A stretch of 64,000 nucleotides of DNA from Spirochaetaceae bacterium. Its GTDB lineage: Bacteria; Spirochaetota; Leptospiria; Leptospirales; Leptonemataceae. Below are positions 30,641 through 39,126 of this stretch, piece after piece (the first letter of the stretch is position 1; each line of letters begins with the position of its first letter). Position numbers and translations under genes: made by a program. The stretch covers positions 124,001 through 188,000 of the forward strand of contig PCBI01000015.1 of NCBI GenBank assembly GCA_002730875.1, read 5' to 3'. Under the pieces are notes generated by a model that was not told the origin of the DNA, ran no database searches, and saw only the letters and a list, made by a program, of their open reading frames with translations.

Positions 30641-31294
30641 ATGAAAATGAAAATGCGCCGAAGCCTGTGGCCAATACGAATGCTGGCCCTGGCATCAGCC
30701 GTTGGTCTTGGCCAATGTTCATCCATTGACGCTTTCTGGTATGCCAAACCGGACTTCGCAATTCGCTACAGCGAGGGGGAGCATACAGCTGCGCGAATCG
30801 AGAAAGACGGTATCCTTCATACGATCTGGGCCTATTCCGGGACCTACACCGTGATGCGAGGTCCCTGTCCCGTGCCGATGTGGGATGCGGAGCCGCCGAT
30901 TCTGAACCATCAGACATTGAGTTTTCACTGGAAAATAGAGGGCGAAAGATCAAAGTTTCCGTTGGAGATTCATAGAAAGGATCTACAAATCGTGGCAGGG
31001 GATCGCATTTTCGGGCCGGCAAACTTCTACAAATGCGATATAATCGGCGATGAAATTGAAGGCGAACGGGACTTTAATTATCGAGACGGCGACATACTCA
31101 CGCTACACCGACCGGAATGCATGGTGTTTAGGTATTACGATTTACAATATTCGGAAGTAGATGAGTTCTATTTCCGGCCCACTGTTTACCGGAACGGCCG
31201 GCAAATCAGTTCCGAGCCAATGCGGTTTCGGTCCCGGCGCAACTATAGCTATACGCCTTACGAATTTCCGTTTATGTATATGCCGGTGCGTTGA
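30641..31294 (+). CDS. Putative lipoprotein of unknown function
   Basis: 217 residues. Strongly basic start (MKMKMRRSLWPIRM), a hydrophobic stretch, and a lipobox ending GLGQC (Cys25). The rest is polar and aromatic with many Tyr, Phe and Arg and no recognisable domain. The C-terminus (RRNYSYTPYEFPFMYMPVR) is unusually rich in aromatic residues. Probably a secreted lipoprotein. Its end overlaps the 3' end of the convergent FlaA-like gene by about 23 bp. Confidence 0.65.
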   Translation: MKMKMRRSLWPIRMLALASAVGLGQCSSIDAFWYAKPDFAIRYSEGEHTAARIEKDGILHTIWAYSGTYTVMRGPCPVPMWDAEPPILNHQTLSFHWKIEGERSKFPLEIHRKDLQIVAGDRIFGPANFYKCDIIGDEIEGERDFNYRDGDILTLHRPECMVFRYYDLQYSEVDEFYFRPTVYRNGRQISSEPMRFRSRRNYSYTPYEFPFMYMPVR

Positions 31295-32189
31295 TAAGCC
31301 AACCCGAACCCACATTAAGAATCGAAAATCCCGAGTGCTTCAGAATCTGCCGTGGAGAAATGACTTTTCGCTCAAATAGGGAGGCCGGAACCCAACCCGA
31401 TCCTTTTCCCCATGTGTCTTGAATCTCGGCGCCGGGATACATGAGTTTTCGCATATCTTTCAGAACCAACACGTTATCCACCATAATGGAAACCGGTCCC
31501 GCTTCCTCCTGCGGATGGCTGCGAATCAAAAATCCTCGAAACTTTCCCCCCGGCCTGATTCGCATATCCCTTCCGCGGCGAAACTGTCCTGCCGGTAAGT
31601 TCACCGTGATGCGCTTCCAACCCTTAAACGCCAGAGCTCCCAGCGGTACTTCTACTTCTTTACCGCGGGGATCCAGAAAGAGCGCCGAAAGGGAATGCTT
31701 CTGATCCTGACCGTGCACCCATAGGGAGAGTCGAATAAGTTCGCCTTCCAGAGGCACTGGGTGTCTGAGTAGTACCTGATAAAGCTGCTTTCCCGGCACA
31801 TCGAAAGAAGTGTGGATCATCAGAGAACGATGGTAACTGGCTTCCGGATCGACCTTTGACTTGAGCAGTTCCATTTCTTCCAGGAACTCCGCTCCATCCG
31901 GCGATCTATATACGTAGTCAATGATGCTCAGATCTGTGGAGGGCGCCCGGGTGTAGTAGTCCCGTTCGGACTCGAACATATCGATAGACTCCAGGCGCAT
32001 GCGCTCGGGCATTTCCTCCAGGATTCCGGAAAGCAATCGGATCTGATCCTGCGCTTCGCGTTTACTCTCCGGCGAAATTGCGGAGATTGTGAAAGCCGGG
32101 ACTGCAAGCAAAAAGGATAGGGCCACGCTTAGCAGAACAGTCGGTTTGGCCCGCCAGGGCGCAAGATTGTGGCCGGATAAATGGGGCAT
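31272..32189 (-). CDS. FlaA-family flagellar filament outer-layer protein
   Basis: 305 residues from the ATG at 32189. Signal peptide (RAKPTVLLSVALSFLLAVPA), then the family pattern of spirochaetal FlaA: IDMFESERDY near the N-terminus, IRLSLWVHGQDQKHSLSALF (about 180), PLGALAFKGWKRITVNLP, GKFRGFLIRSHPQEEAG, and DNVLVLKDMRKLMYPGAEIQ with an ending 'D.WG'. FlaA coats the periplasmic flagellar core in spirochaetes. No other flagellar gene is near, so it may be one of several paralogues. A longer start at 32360 would add Arg/Pro-rich sequence ahead of the signal peptide and is unlikely. Confidence 0.85.
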   Translation of the reverse strand: MPHLSGHNLAPWRAKPTVLLSVALSFLLAVPAFTISAISPESKREAQDQIRLLSGILEEMPERMRLESIDMFESERDYYTRAPSTDLSIIDYVYRSPDGAEFLEEMELLKSKVDPEASYHRSLMIHTSFDVPGKQLYQVLLRHPVPLEGELIRLSLWVHGQDQKHSLSALFLDPRGKEVEVPLGALAFKGWKRITVNLPAGQFRRGRDMRIRPGGKFRGFLIRSHPQEEAGPVSIMVDNVLVLKDMRKLMYPGAEIQDTWGKGSGWVPASLFERKVISPRQILKHSGFSILNVGSGWLINAPAYT

Positions 32190-32396
32190 CCCCCGCGAAA
32201 GCCCGGGGGGCCTTAAGGTTGAGGGCGAGGCCCCCCTCGTTCGAAACGCCCGGTTCCGGTCAGAGTCGGTTCTCCTTGGAATCCCGCTGCGTTGGTCGCC
32301 AGGGGTTTCGCCTTGCCCTGGTCGGGGTAATGTAAGGATTTGAATTGGCCGTGTACGCATTCCAGAGGTTCCGCTCTTATACTAACGGCCAATTTC

Positions 32397-33473
32397 TCAG
32401 GTTTCTGAATGCCTGTGTCCCGGCGGATTGCCTTTTCTCTTTTTGGGACCGCGTTTTCGAATCGCCTTTTTGGAGCTCTTTGGTTCCGGGCGGGACCGTA
32501 CCGTGGCGCCTGGCCCTGGCTTTTCTCCACGAGTTCGTTTTTCTGCCCGGGTTTTGGCTCGGGGATCTCCATCGGCGGATTGGTCAGATCCTTGTGTTCG
32601 CTTTGCGCGTCGATTCGTCTCAGGGCCGGGCTTGCCGGCTACGGCCTTCTTGTCCGTGCCTCTGCCGCTGCCGGGGCTTCCCGCGCGGCCAGCGCTACTT
32701 GCCCGGGACTTGTTGCTTTTATCTGCCGAAGGTTCATTTGTCCGTTTTTTCCAGCCTTTCAGCCCCGGGTAGTCCAGAGCAAAAGGATCCTTCAGTTCTT
32801 TGATGGTTTCCAGGCAAAGGGGGTTCAGGAATTCCTCGCCTTCCAGAGGTATCTGACGGACCATGAACTCCCTTCCCAGAAACTGGAACCTGAGCGCCAG
32901 GGCATGTAGATAAGTCCGGTCTTCCTGTCTTGCTTCGCTGAATGCATTGTACAGCGGATCGCCCAGGATGGCGAATCCGACGCTCTTTAGAGCTACCCGG
33001 ATCTGATGCGTTTTTCCGGTAATAGGCCGTACCCACATTAAACGAAGGCCGGTGCGCTGTTCGTTCAGGGGTTCGGAAACGAAAGACGTCCGGGCCGGGT
33101 TATCCCTGGTTCTGAGCAGCTTATAGGAGCCTCGCCTGCTTTTTTCCATATCGCCTACGATCATGCCAGCCTTTTTGAAACCAGGTCGGTTGGATAGAGC
33201 TACGTACACCTTTTCTGCCCGATTGAAGCGAAACTCATTTCCCAGCAGGTTGGCATTCTTTCGCCCCTTGGCGCAGAGCAATACGCCGGAGGTTACTTTG
33301 TCCAGGCGATGGACCGGAAATAATCTGTTGGCCTGGTCCTGACAAAGCGCCCGCATTTCGTCCAGAAAGTCCATGCGAGGCGAGTCCTCAAAAAACACGA
33401 GCCCGGCCGGCTTATAGAAAACGGCATAGTCTTCGGTCTCCTGGATCAGCTGAACGGGTTGTATCCGGGTCAT
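32397..33473 (-). CDS. RluA-family pseudouridine synthase with long basic C-terminal tail
   Basis: 358 residues. Residues 1-235 are a RluA/RluC-like pseudouridine synthase: YKPAGLVFFEDSPR, the catalytic FPVHRLDKVTSGVLL (Asp in HRLD), ITGKTHQIRVAL and GDPLYNAFSEA. No S4 domain is present at the N-terminus. From about 240 to the end the chain is low-complexity, rich in K, R, S, G, P, T and E, ending KKRKGNPPGHRHSET. The tail probably adds RNA affinity (inference). The target base in rRNA or tRNA cannot be told. Confidence 0.88.
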   Translation of the reverse strand: MTRIQPVQLIQETEDYAVFYKPAGLVFFEDSPRMDFLDEMRALCQDQANRLFPVHRLDKVTSGVLLCAKGRKNANLLGNEFRFNRAEKVYVALSNRPGFKKAGMIVGDMEKSRRGSYKLLRTRDNPARTSFVSEPLNEQRTGLRLMWVRPITGKTHQIRVALKSVGFAILGDPLYNAFSEARQEDRTYLHALALRFQFLGREFMVRQIPLEGEEFLNPLCLETIKELKDPFALDYPGLKGWKKRTNEPSADKSNKSRASSAGRAGSPGSGRGTDKKAVAGKPGPETNRRAKRTQGSDQSADGDPRAKTRAEKRTRGEKPGPGATVRSRPEPKSSKKAIRKRGPKKRKGNPPGHRHSET

Positions 33474-33523
33474 TAAAAAAGCCTCACAAGAAAATGGTTT
33501 GTAGCATAGGGCAACGATGAGAA

Positions 33524-34882
33524 ATGAGAATCATGTGCGATACGTTTGTGGTCACTTCCAGCGGTTCCGGCCCTGCCATTTTGGCGAAGAACTCGGACCG
33601 AGAGCCCAACGAAGCTCAGGCCATAGAACGAATACCCGCCCGTGATTACGATCCGAAAACCGCCGGGCGTCTAAAGACTACCTATATCGAAATCGACCAG
33701 GTAGAACACACCCACGAAATACTGATTTCCCGCCCTTTCCATATGTGGGGAGCAGAGATGGGTGTCAATGAGCATGGACTTGCCATCGGAAACGAAGCGG
33801 TTTTCACGAAGCTCCCGTTTGCAAGAAAGGACGACGGACTCACCGGGATGGATCTGCTTCGCCTGGCTCTGGAACGTAGCGCGGATGCAGAATCTGCCGT
33901 GGCGTTGATGACCGAGCTTCTGGAGAAGCACGGACAGGATGCCTGTGGCGGATATCAGGACCGGAAATTCTACTATCATAATAGTTTCATCATCGCCGAT
34001 CCCGGGCAGGCCTATGTTCTGGAAACGGTGGATCGCTTCTGGGCGGCCAAAAAAGTACAGGGTTACGCTTCCATTTCCAATGGGCTTACCATCGGGCAGG
34101 ATTTCGACCTGAGTTCCACGGATCTGGCCGATGAGGCGCGAAAGGCGGGACTGCTCAAGCCCGGAAGATCCATGGACTTCCAGAAGGTGTTCTCCGATTC
34201 CTTTTACACCCGCATGTCCGGATGCAGGTATCGACAGTCCAGCTCCTACGCGCAGGCCGGCGCCCGGGCGGACACCATGACGCCCAGGGATGCCATGCGA
34301 ATCCTGCGAAGTCATGGCGACTACGACGGAAAGAAGGGCTTTCATCCCTCCAAAACGGGCATGAAAAGCCTTTGTCTGCATGCTTCTGGGATGACCGCGC
34401 CTTCCCAGACCACTGGTTCCATGGTAGTGCAATTGGATAAGCGACCGGTTGTCTGGTTCACGGGAACCGCGGCTCCGTGCATTTCTATATTCAAGCCCTT
34501 CTTCTTCGGCCACAGCAACCTGCAGAGTCCGGACTGGGTTCTGCCGGGCGCAATACCCGATGACAGTCTCTGGTGGATGCATGAACGAATGCATCGCGGC
34601 ATTCTTAACGACTTCATGAAGCATGCGCCGGATATCCAGGCAAGACGGGATGCCCTGGAATACGAGTTCATCTCCAGGTTACCGGATGCGGACCAGCCCG
34701 CGGCAGATGTGGAGCAGTATTCCAACCGTTGTTTGAATCGCGGTCGCGATATGCTGCTTCAACAGATGGAGCGATTGAAAATAGATACCACCTCGCGAAA
34801 GAAGCTTTTTCGCGGAAGCCTGGCTCGTCCCTTCTATACAATGTTCTGGAAAGGCTTCGACGGTAAGCTTCCCGGTCGTTAA
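33524..34882 (+). CDS. C69/secernin-like Ntn hydrolase
   Basis: 452 residues. The N-terminus reads MRIMCDTFVV; a second ATG at 33533 would place Cys at position 2, as expected for an N-terminal-nucleophile hydrolase exposed by Met removal. Other family features: LAKNSDREPNEAQ, EHTHEILISRPFHMWGAEMG, NEHGLAIGNEAVFT and SFIIADPGQAYVLET. These match the dipeptidase C69/secernin branch of the Ntn superfamily (amide or peptide hydrolysis; no signal peptide). The C-terminal ~110 residues are helical and less conserved. Substrate unknown. Confidence 0.85.
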   Translation: MRIMCDTFVVTSSGSGPAILAKNSDREPNEAQAIERIPARDYDPKTAGRLKTTYIEIDQVEHTHEILISRPFHMWGAEMGVNEHGLAIGNEAVFTKLPFARKDDGLTGMDLLRLALERSADAESAVALMTELLEKHGQDACGGYQDRKFYYHNSFIIADPGQAYVLETVDRFWAAKKVQGYASISNGLTIGQDFDLSSTDLADEARKAGLLKPGRSMDFQKVFSDSFYTRMSGCRYRQSSSYAQAGARADTMTPRDAMRILRSHGDYDGKKGFHPSKTGMKSLCLHASGMTAPSQTTGSMVVQLDKRPVVWFTGTAAPCISIFKPFFFGHSNLQSPDWVLPGAIPDDSLWWMHERMHRGILNDFMKHAPDIQARRDALEYEFISRLPDADQPAADVEQYSNRCLNRGRDMLLQQMERLKIDTTSRKKLFRGSLARPFYTMFWKGFDGKLPGR

Positions 34883-34962
34883 CGTGCCGCAAATGTTCTG
34901 AGCGTCGCTCCGGGGCCGTCGTCCCGCAAGGTCGGCGCCACGGCAGTCCGCTAACAATCCCC

Positions 34963-35028
34963 GGGAACCAACTCGCGGACAGCCATCCCCCGGAGGCCGC
35001 CCGCGTCTTGCTAACGGAGTTGGTCCCC
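34963..35028. repeat. Inverted repeat between convergent genes
   Basis: GGGAACCAACTC (34963-34974) and GAGTTGGTCCCC (35017-35028) can pair over 11 of 12 positions with a 42-bp loop. It sits between the convergent C69 and SurA-like genes and may act as a bidirectional terminator, although no T run follows. Confidence 0.4.
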
Positions 35029-35033
35029 GTGCC

Positions 35034-36446
35034 TCAGATCTCTTCGGAATCTAGCTTCTCTCGATCGATTTCAAAGTTATACTTTTTGAAAAGTTCATCC
35101 TGAATCGTCTGAACGGCGGTTTGACTTTGAGCCTGCTGCAGTTGCTGACGGATTGTCTCCTTTACAGCGGCCAGTGGCTGTCCGTTAAACTGATTGTGCT
35201 TTCGCAGGTTGTAGTACTCCTGGATCTGCTCATCGGTTACCTGCATCTTTTCGATGCTTTTCTGGATGTAGCGACCGGCCAGGGCCTCATTTTTGTAATA
35301 CTGGCTGAGAAAGGCGTAGAGGTCTGTATCTACAACTTCTTCGTAGTCCGGAGAGAGTCTTAGAATCTCGGTTGGTATGTAGATATTCTGCAGAATCTGT
35401 AGGAGGGTTTGCGAATTGAGAAGGCTTGTGTCGGCAATCTTGCGAAAGTCTGCTACTGTTTTCTTTTTTCCGTCCAATTCCAGAATCCAGGTCTGGCCGG
35501 ATTCATCCGCAAAGGAGTCTGGTTTCAATTCTTCGCGGTTAAGCTTAAATTCATGCTTTTTTTCCAGTTCATCGATGTGGGCCATCAGCTTTTCGTTGCT
35601 CTGGCTCTGGGATCGGATCAATCGATCGGCGTACTGCTGGGCCTGGGATTCAATCATGGCCGGGCTGATTTCCTGCTTTATGCCGGCGTCTTTGGCACGT
35701 TGGGCCAGGCCGGCAAAGTACTCCTGATAGAATGGGCTCAGTTCATTGGCCTCAAGCTCCTCTGTAGAAATCCTTCGCGCCACATAGTAGGCATTCTCTG
35801 CATCAATTACGATGAACTTGCCTTTCTCGGCTTCACCCAGGGGCCTGGTAATGAACTCCAGGAGGTCAGGGGAGCAAGAAATGCAATGAGGAACGATCTT
35901 TCCAGCATTCATTTTTGTTTCCTGGCTTTCGCTGGCCTCAATTACCAGTTTGGCGATCTCTTCTTCGGAGCCGAGTTCGTTGAGTTTCCTGGCCAGGTCT
36001 TCAGCCTCGGGTTTACGGTCCCGATTCGGATCCTTTCGGACGATGGCAATCTGTATACTCATCAGCTGGAAGGGATCGTTGGCGCGAAAATGATGCTGAA
36101 AGGATCGTAGTAAAGCTTTCCTTTCCAATAGCTCGGAGTGCTGTTCCAGCCAGTTTTGCACGTCCTGGTCTTCTTTCATTTCCAGGGCGGCCAGACGATA
36201 GGTACCCAGCATCTTCAGGATTTCGTTTTGCTGAGCGGTGGTGATTTTTTCCGACGGTTGTCCGCTGGCCTCGACCAGTCGACGCATGTCGCCACGGGTT
36301 ACTTCGCCGCCATCATAGGTGGCCAGGACTTCCCCGTCGCCGCTACAGGCGGAACTGGCCAGAACAATTAGTCCAACAGAAAGGATTGCCAGGGCCTGTC
36401 GTAGCTTGCCCGTATTGGATCTAAATAGGGTAAATAAAGAGTTCAT
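35034..36446 (-). CDS. SurA/PrsA-like periplasmic chaperone lipoprotein
   Basis: 470 residues. Signal peptide with lipobox LASSAC (Cys34). The segments after it (ATYDGGEVTRGDMRRLVEAS; EILKMLGTYRLAALEM) are typical of the N-terminal helical domain of SurA/PrsA foldases. The C-terminal helical part (IQEYYNLRKHNQFNGQPLAA, VKETIRQQL) is of the same kind. A clear parvulin PPIase domain is not evident, so it may be chaperone-only. It contains a CISC motif at about residue 190. Likely assists envelope protein folding. The gene is monocistronic on the minus strand. Confidence 0.75.
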   Translation of the reverse strand: MNSLFTLFRSNTGKLRQALAILSVGLIVLASSACSGDGEVLATYDGGEVTRGDMRRLVEASGQPSEKITTAQQNEILKMLGTYRLAALEMKEDQDVQNWLEQHSELLERKALLRSFQHHFRANDPFQLMSIQIAIVRKDPNRDRKPEAEDLARKLNELGSEEEIAKLVIEASESQETKMNAGKIVPHCISCSPDLLEFITRPLGEAEKGKFIVIDAENAYYVARRISTEELEANELSPFYQEYFAGLAQRAKDAGIKQEISPAMIESQAQQYADRLIRSQSQSNEKLMAHIDELEKKHEFKLNREELKPDSFADESGQTWILELDGKKKTVADFRKIADTSLLNSQTLLQILQNIYIPTEILRLSPDYEEVVDTDLYAFLSQYYKNEALAGRYIQKSIEKMQVTDEQIQEYYNLRKHNQFNGQPLAAVKETIRQQLQQAQSQTAVQTIQDELFKKYNFEIDREKLDSEEI

Positions 36447-36507
36447 AAATCCAGGTTCGCTGGAACGGATTACGAGTCAAAGAATTAAGTCGGCCTATTG
36501 GCCCGGA

Positions 36508-36984
36508 TTACTCGAAGCGAAATTCGAAGGAGGGCTTTTCTTCTTTCTGTCCGGCGCCAGATTCTTTGCCGGGCGCGCCGCCGCTCTTGCTTTCGGGTTC
36601 TCTTTTCTCCACCCTGGGCGAAGTAGCTTTCTTGCCGTTTTCCTTCTTTACGGGCCGGGATCGTCCGGATTTTCCGTTGCCCGAACCTGGCAGATCAATG
36701 CTCACTTCTGTTGCATCGCTAGCGGACTGCGCATCCGAGCCCGCGGAATGGCTATCCTGCAACGACGGAGAAGGCAGACCATTTTGAGAATCCGAAATAA
36801 CCCGTTGAGTGAGAATCTTCTGTTTGAAGTCCTTGAGCCTGCTGGATTCTTCGATCAAAGAATCCCGCAGCCGCAGCGAATATTCCCGGTCCATGGGAAG
36901 TCCGGCCAACATTCCGTCCAATTCCTCCAGATCTCTTTCGATCCTCTCCAGTCGTCTTAGTAGGTGGATAACTTTGAGCTTCAA
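36508..36984 (-). CDS. Small coiled-coil protein with charged tail
   Basis: 158 residues from TTG 36984, chosen because AAGAAGG lies five bases upstream and the amphipathic region starts here (LKLKVIHLLRRLERIERDLE). A longer ATG reading from 37080 would leave only four bases to the divergent start at 37085. The first 75 residues are coiled coil; the rest is Ser/Lys/Glu/Gly-rich and ends EEKPSFEFRFE. No known family recognised. The gap to the SurA-like gene downstream is only 61 bp, so the two are probably co-transcribed. Confidence 0.6.
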   Translation of the reverse strand: MKLKVIHLLRRLERIERDLEELDGMLAGLPMDREYSLRLRDSLIEESSRLKDFKQKILTQRVISDSQNGLPSPSLQDSHSAGSDAQSASDATEVSIDLPGSGNGKSGRSRPVKKENGKKATSPRVEKREPESKSGGAPGKESGAGQKEEKPSFEFRFE

Positions 36985-37084
36985 GGGTGCCTTCTTACTG
37001 ATCCATGTCTTTTCTGCTGTCAAGTCCCAAATAATCCGGTAAATGGTGGAAAAATGAGCAAGGCCACTCACCATTGCCACGTTT

Positions 37085-37843
37085 ATGGGCCAGTCCGGCA
37101 GTTCCTTTAATTTTTATCGGAAGGCGTGGCACCTACTTGGACTCATTGTGCCGCTTTTTGTATATGTGGATCCCATCCACATGATCTGGCCCGAGTTCAA
37201 GCATGGTTCCCGCTGGGTGGGTATTGGTCTTCTGGCTTTCGGAACCGTATTTCTGATTATCGTAGATAGTATACGGCTGAACAATCCCTCCTTCAACAGA
37301 TTCTTCATAAACCTGGTAGGACCACTCATGAAGGAAGAGGAAAGGGATCGTTACAACGGCACCGTGCCTTATATGTTTGCCAATCTGCTCCTCTATCTCT
37401 TTTTCTCAAAAGAGATCATCGTACTGTCCTGTCTTTTTCTTATGATCGGGGATCCGGCCGCGGCGTACTTTGGAATGCGCTTTGGAAAAATCAGGTTCTT
37501 CAACGGCAAGTCACTGGAAGGAGCCCTGGGCTTCATTTTCGCCGGATTTCTGGCCTGCTGGGGTTTTCTTGCATTCCATACGCACATAGAGGCGGAGTCC
37601 AGCGTATTCTGGATCTATGGCTCCGCTATAGGTCCTGGCTGGTGGTGGCTGGCTATTCTACTGCTCAGTTCCGCCGGGGCTGGCATTGCGGAATTCTTCT
37701 CAGTCACCGGCTTCAGAGGATTGATCGACGATAACCTGATTGTGCCTTTGGCTGGCTGTCTCAGTCTGGCATTGCTGGGCCATGCAGCCGGGCTTCCCTG
37801 GTCAGACGTTCTATTCGATCCAGGTCGCCTGGGAAACTTTTGA
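37085..37843 (+). CDS. DGK1/SEC59-like CTP-dependent lipid kinase
   Basis: 252 residues, about seven membrane helices. It starts FNFYRKAWHLLGLIVPL, then IGDPAAAYFGMRFGKIRFFNGKSLEGALGF and the C-terminal GLIDDNLIVPLAGC. These conserved elements ('R+xxHxxG', 'GDxxAxxxG...KSxEG', 'DDNxxxPL') belong to the diacylglycerol/polyprenol kinase family related to CdsA, which uses CTP. It may salvage diacylglycerol or polyprenol in the inner membrane. It stands 37 bp ahead of the LptF/G-type gene and is probably in one transcript with it. Confidence 0.82.
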   Translation: MGQSGSSFNFYRKAWHLLGLIVPLFVYVDPIHMIWPEFKHGSRWVGIGLLAFGTVFLIIVDSIRLNNPSFNRFFINLVGPLMKEEERDRYNGTVPYMFANLLLYLFFSKEIIVLSCLFLMIGDPAAAYFGMRFGKIRFFNGKSLEGALGFIFAGFLACWGFLAFHTHIEAESSVFWIYGSAIGPGWWWLAILLLSSAGAGIAEFFSVTGFRGLIDDNLIVPLAGCLSLALLGHAAGLPWSDVLFDPGRLGNF

Positions 37844-37880
37844 TCCCTGGTTCGGCTACCCGGGTTGTATCTGTTTATAA

Positions 37881-38963
37881 ATGAAAATCCTGGATCGTTA
37901 CATTGGCTTTGAGTTTCTCAAAGCATTTTTGCTGGCTCTTGTAGGACTTACCATCGTCTTTCTGGCGCTCCAGGTACTGGATACGCAAAAGATCGATAGC
38001 AACGAACCCAAGGAACTTCTGCGCTGGCACTATGTGTACAGCCTGCCACAGATCGCCGTATTCGTTACGCCTCCGGCCATGATGTTTTCTGTCTGTTTCG
38101 TGGTGGCCCAGTTTGCCATGGCCCGGGAACTGGTGGCCATATATTCCGCCGGCACTTCCTTCTATCGTGCAGTCATCGCAATCTACGTTGTTGCCTCGCT
38201 GGTAAGCGTCGGCACCATCGTTTTCCAGGATCAAATCGTTACACCGTCCAATCGCCAGGCTCAGAAATATCTGGCTCAGTACAAAAAGAACAGCAAGGCT
38301 ACCGACGTTGTCTGGCAACGGAATCTTCGCGGCAAAGAAGGCTATTATTTCATCTATTTCTTTGACAGAGAAAAGAACCGAATCATCGGCGGATTTCACT
38401 ACATGCAGGTGGACGAAAACGATCGACCGGTGCGAATGATTCAGTCGCTGTCGGCGCACTACAATGAGGACGGCACCTGGACGTTGAAGGTAGTCAAAGA
38501 TGTGCATCTCGATAAAAACCTGAATGTAATTAAGACCGATATCAAGGAATCTCTGGTCATGGACTTTCCGGAACAACTGGAATTCTTTTCGAATCCCAAG
38601 GTTAATCCCGGCGAATTGAGTCTAAGTGAGCTTCAGGAGGAGATCGAGTTCCGGGAGCAGTATGGATTTTCTACCGTCCAGTATCGAGTTCACTTCCACC
38701 GGTCCCTTTCCTTTCCGTTTATGGTGCTGATTGTGGCCGTGGTGGGATCCGTGGCCGGAAGTATGGGTTCGCTCCGTTCGGGAGGGCCCTTGATTCGTAG
38801 TCTCCTTTTGTCCACCGCCACGATCTTTTTTTATCAGCTAACGTTCGAGATTGGAGAGAATCTTGGCATGGCGGGCATACTTCCACCGGCGGTGGCCGGC
38901 TGGGGGCCTACAGCCATATTTGCTGGCATCGGTCTCTGGCTGATCTGGAAGCGCGGGCGCTGA
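37881..38963 (+). CDS. LptF/LptG-family permease
   Basis: 360 residues. One N-terminal membrane helix after MKILDRYIGFEFLKAFLLAL, a further pair near 60-110 (PPAMMFSVCFVVAQFAMARE), a long periplasmic domain (about 120-270), then three C-terminal helices with LIVAVVGSVAGSMGSLRSGG. This is the YjgP/YjgQ fold: inner-membrane subunits of the LptB2FG transporter that extracts LPS. Which of LptF or LptG cannot be decided from this alone. The nearby GT9 gene supports an LPS-bearing envelope. Confidence 0.88.
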   Translation: MKILDRYIGFEFLKAFLLALVGLTIVFLALQVLDTQKIDSNEPKELLRWHYVYSLPQIAVFVTPPAMMFSVCFVVAQFAMARELVAIYSAGTSFYRAVIAIYVVASLVSVGTIVFQDQIVTPSNRQAQKYLAQYKKNSKATDVVWQRNLRGKEGYYFIYFFDREKNRIIGGFHYMQVDENDRPVRMIQSLSAHYNEDGTWTLKVVKDVHLDKNLNVIKTDIKESLVMDFPEQLEFFSNPKVNPGELSLSELQEEIEFREQYGFSTVQYRVHFHRSLSFPFMVLIVAVVGSVAGSMGSLRSGGPLIRSLLLSTATIFFYQLTFEIGENLGMAGILPPAVAGWGPTAIFAGIGLWLIWKRGR

Positions 38964-39126
38964 CAGGCCGTAGTTTCAGGAATGCGCCCCGAATCCTCAC
39001 AGAAATTGAACGCACCGCGAGCTCGCCGCCAATCGACGACGAAAGCATCGAAGGCTAGACCCGCCGCGACGAGCGCTCTTCGTTGGTTCGGAGTCGGCCG
39101 GCGCTGAATTTGAGGAATACGACGGA

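Noticed and set aside
32345..32909. Overlapping plus-strand frames opposite the pseudouridine synthase tail
   Set aside because: They come from the low-complexity G/C-rich tail; Phe/Cys/Arg-rich products with no plausible fold.
33671..34624. Long antisense reading frame (317 codons) opposite the C69 gene
   Set aside because: Composition mirrors the real gene; no domain, signal or ribosome site. Shadow frame.
35409..36110. 233-codon frame opposite the SurA-like gene
   Set aside because: The SurA-like protein has a lipobox and family pattern; the opposite frame has neither.
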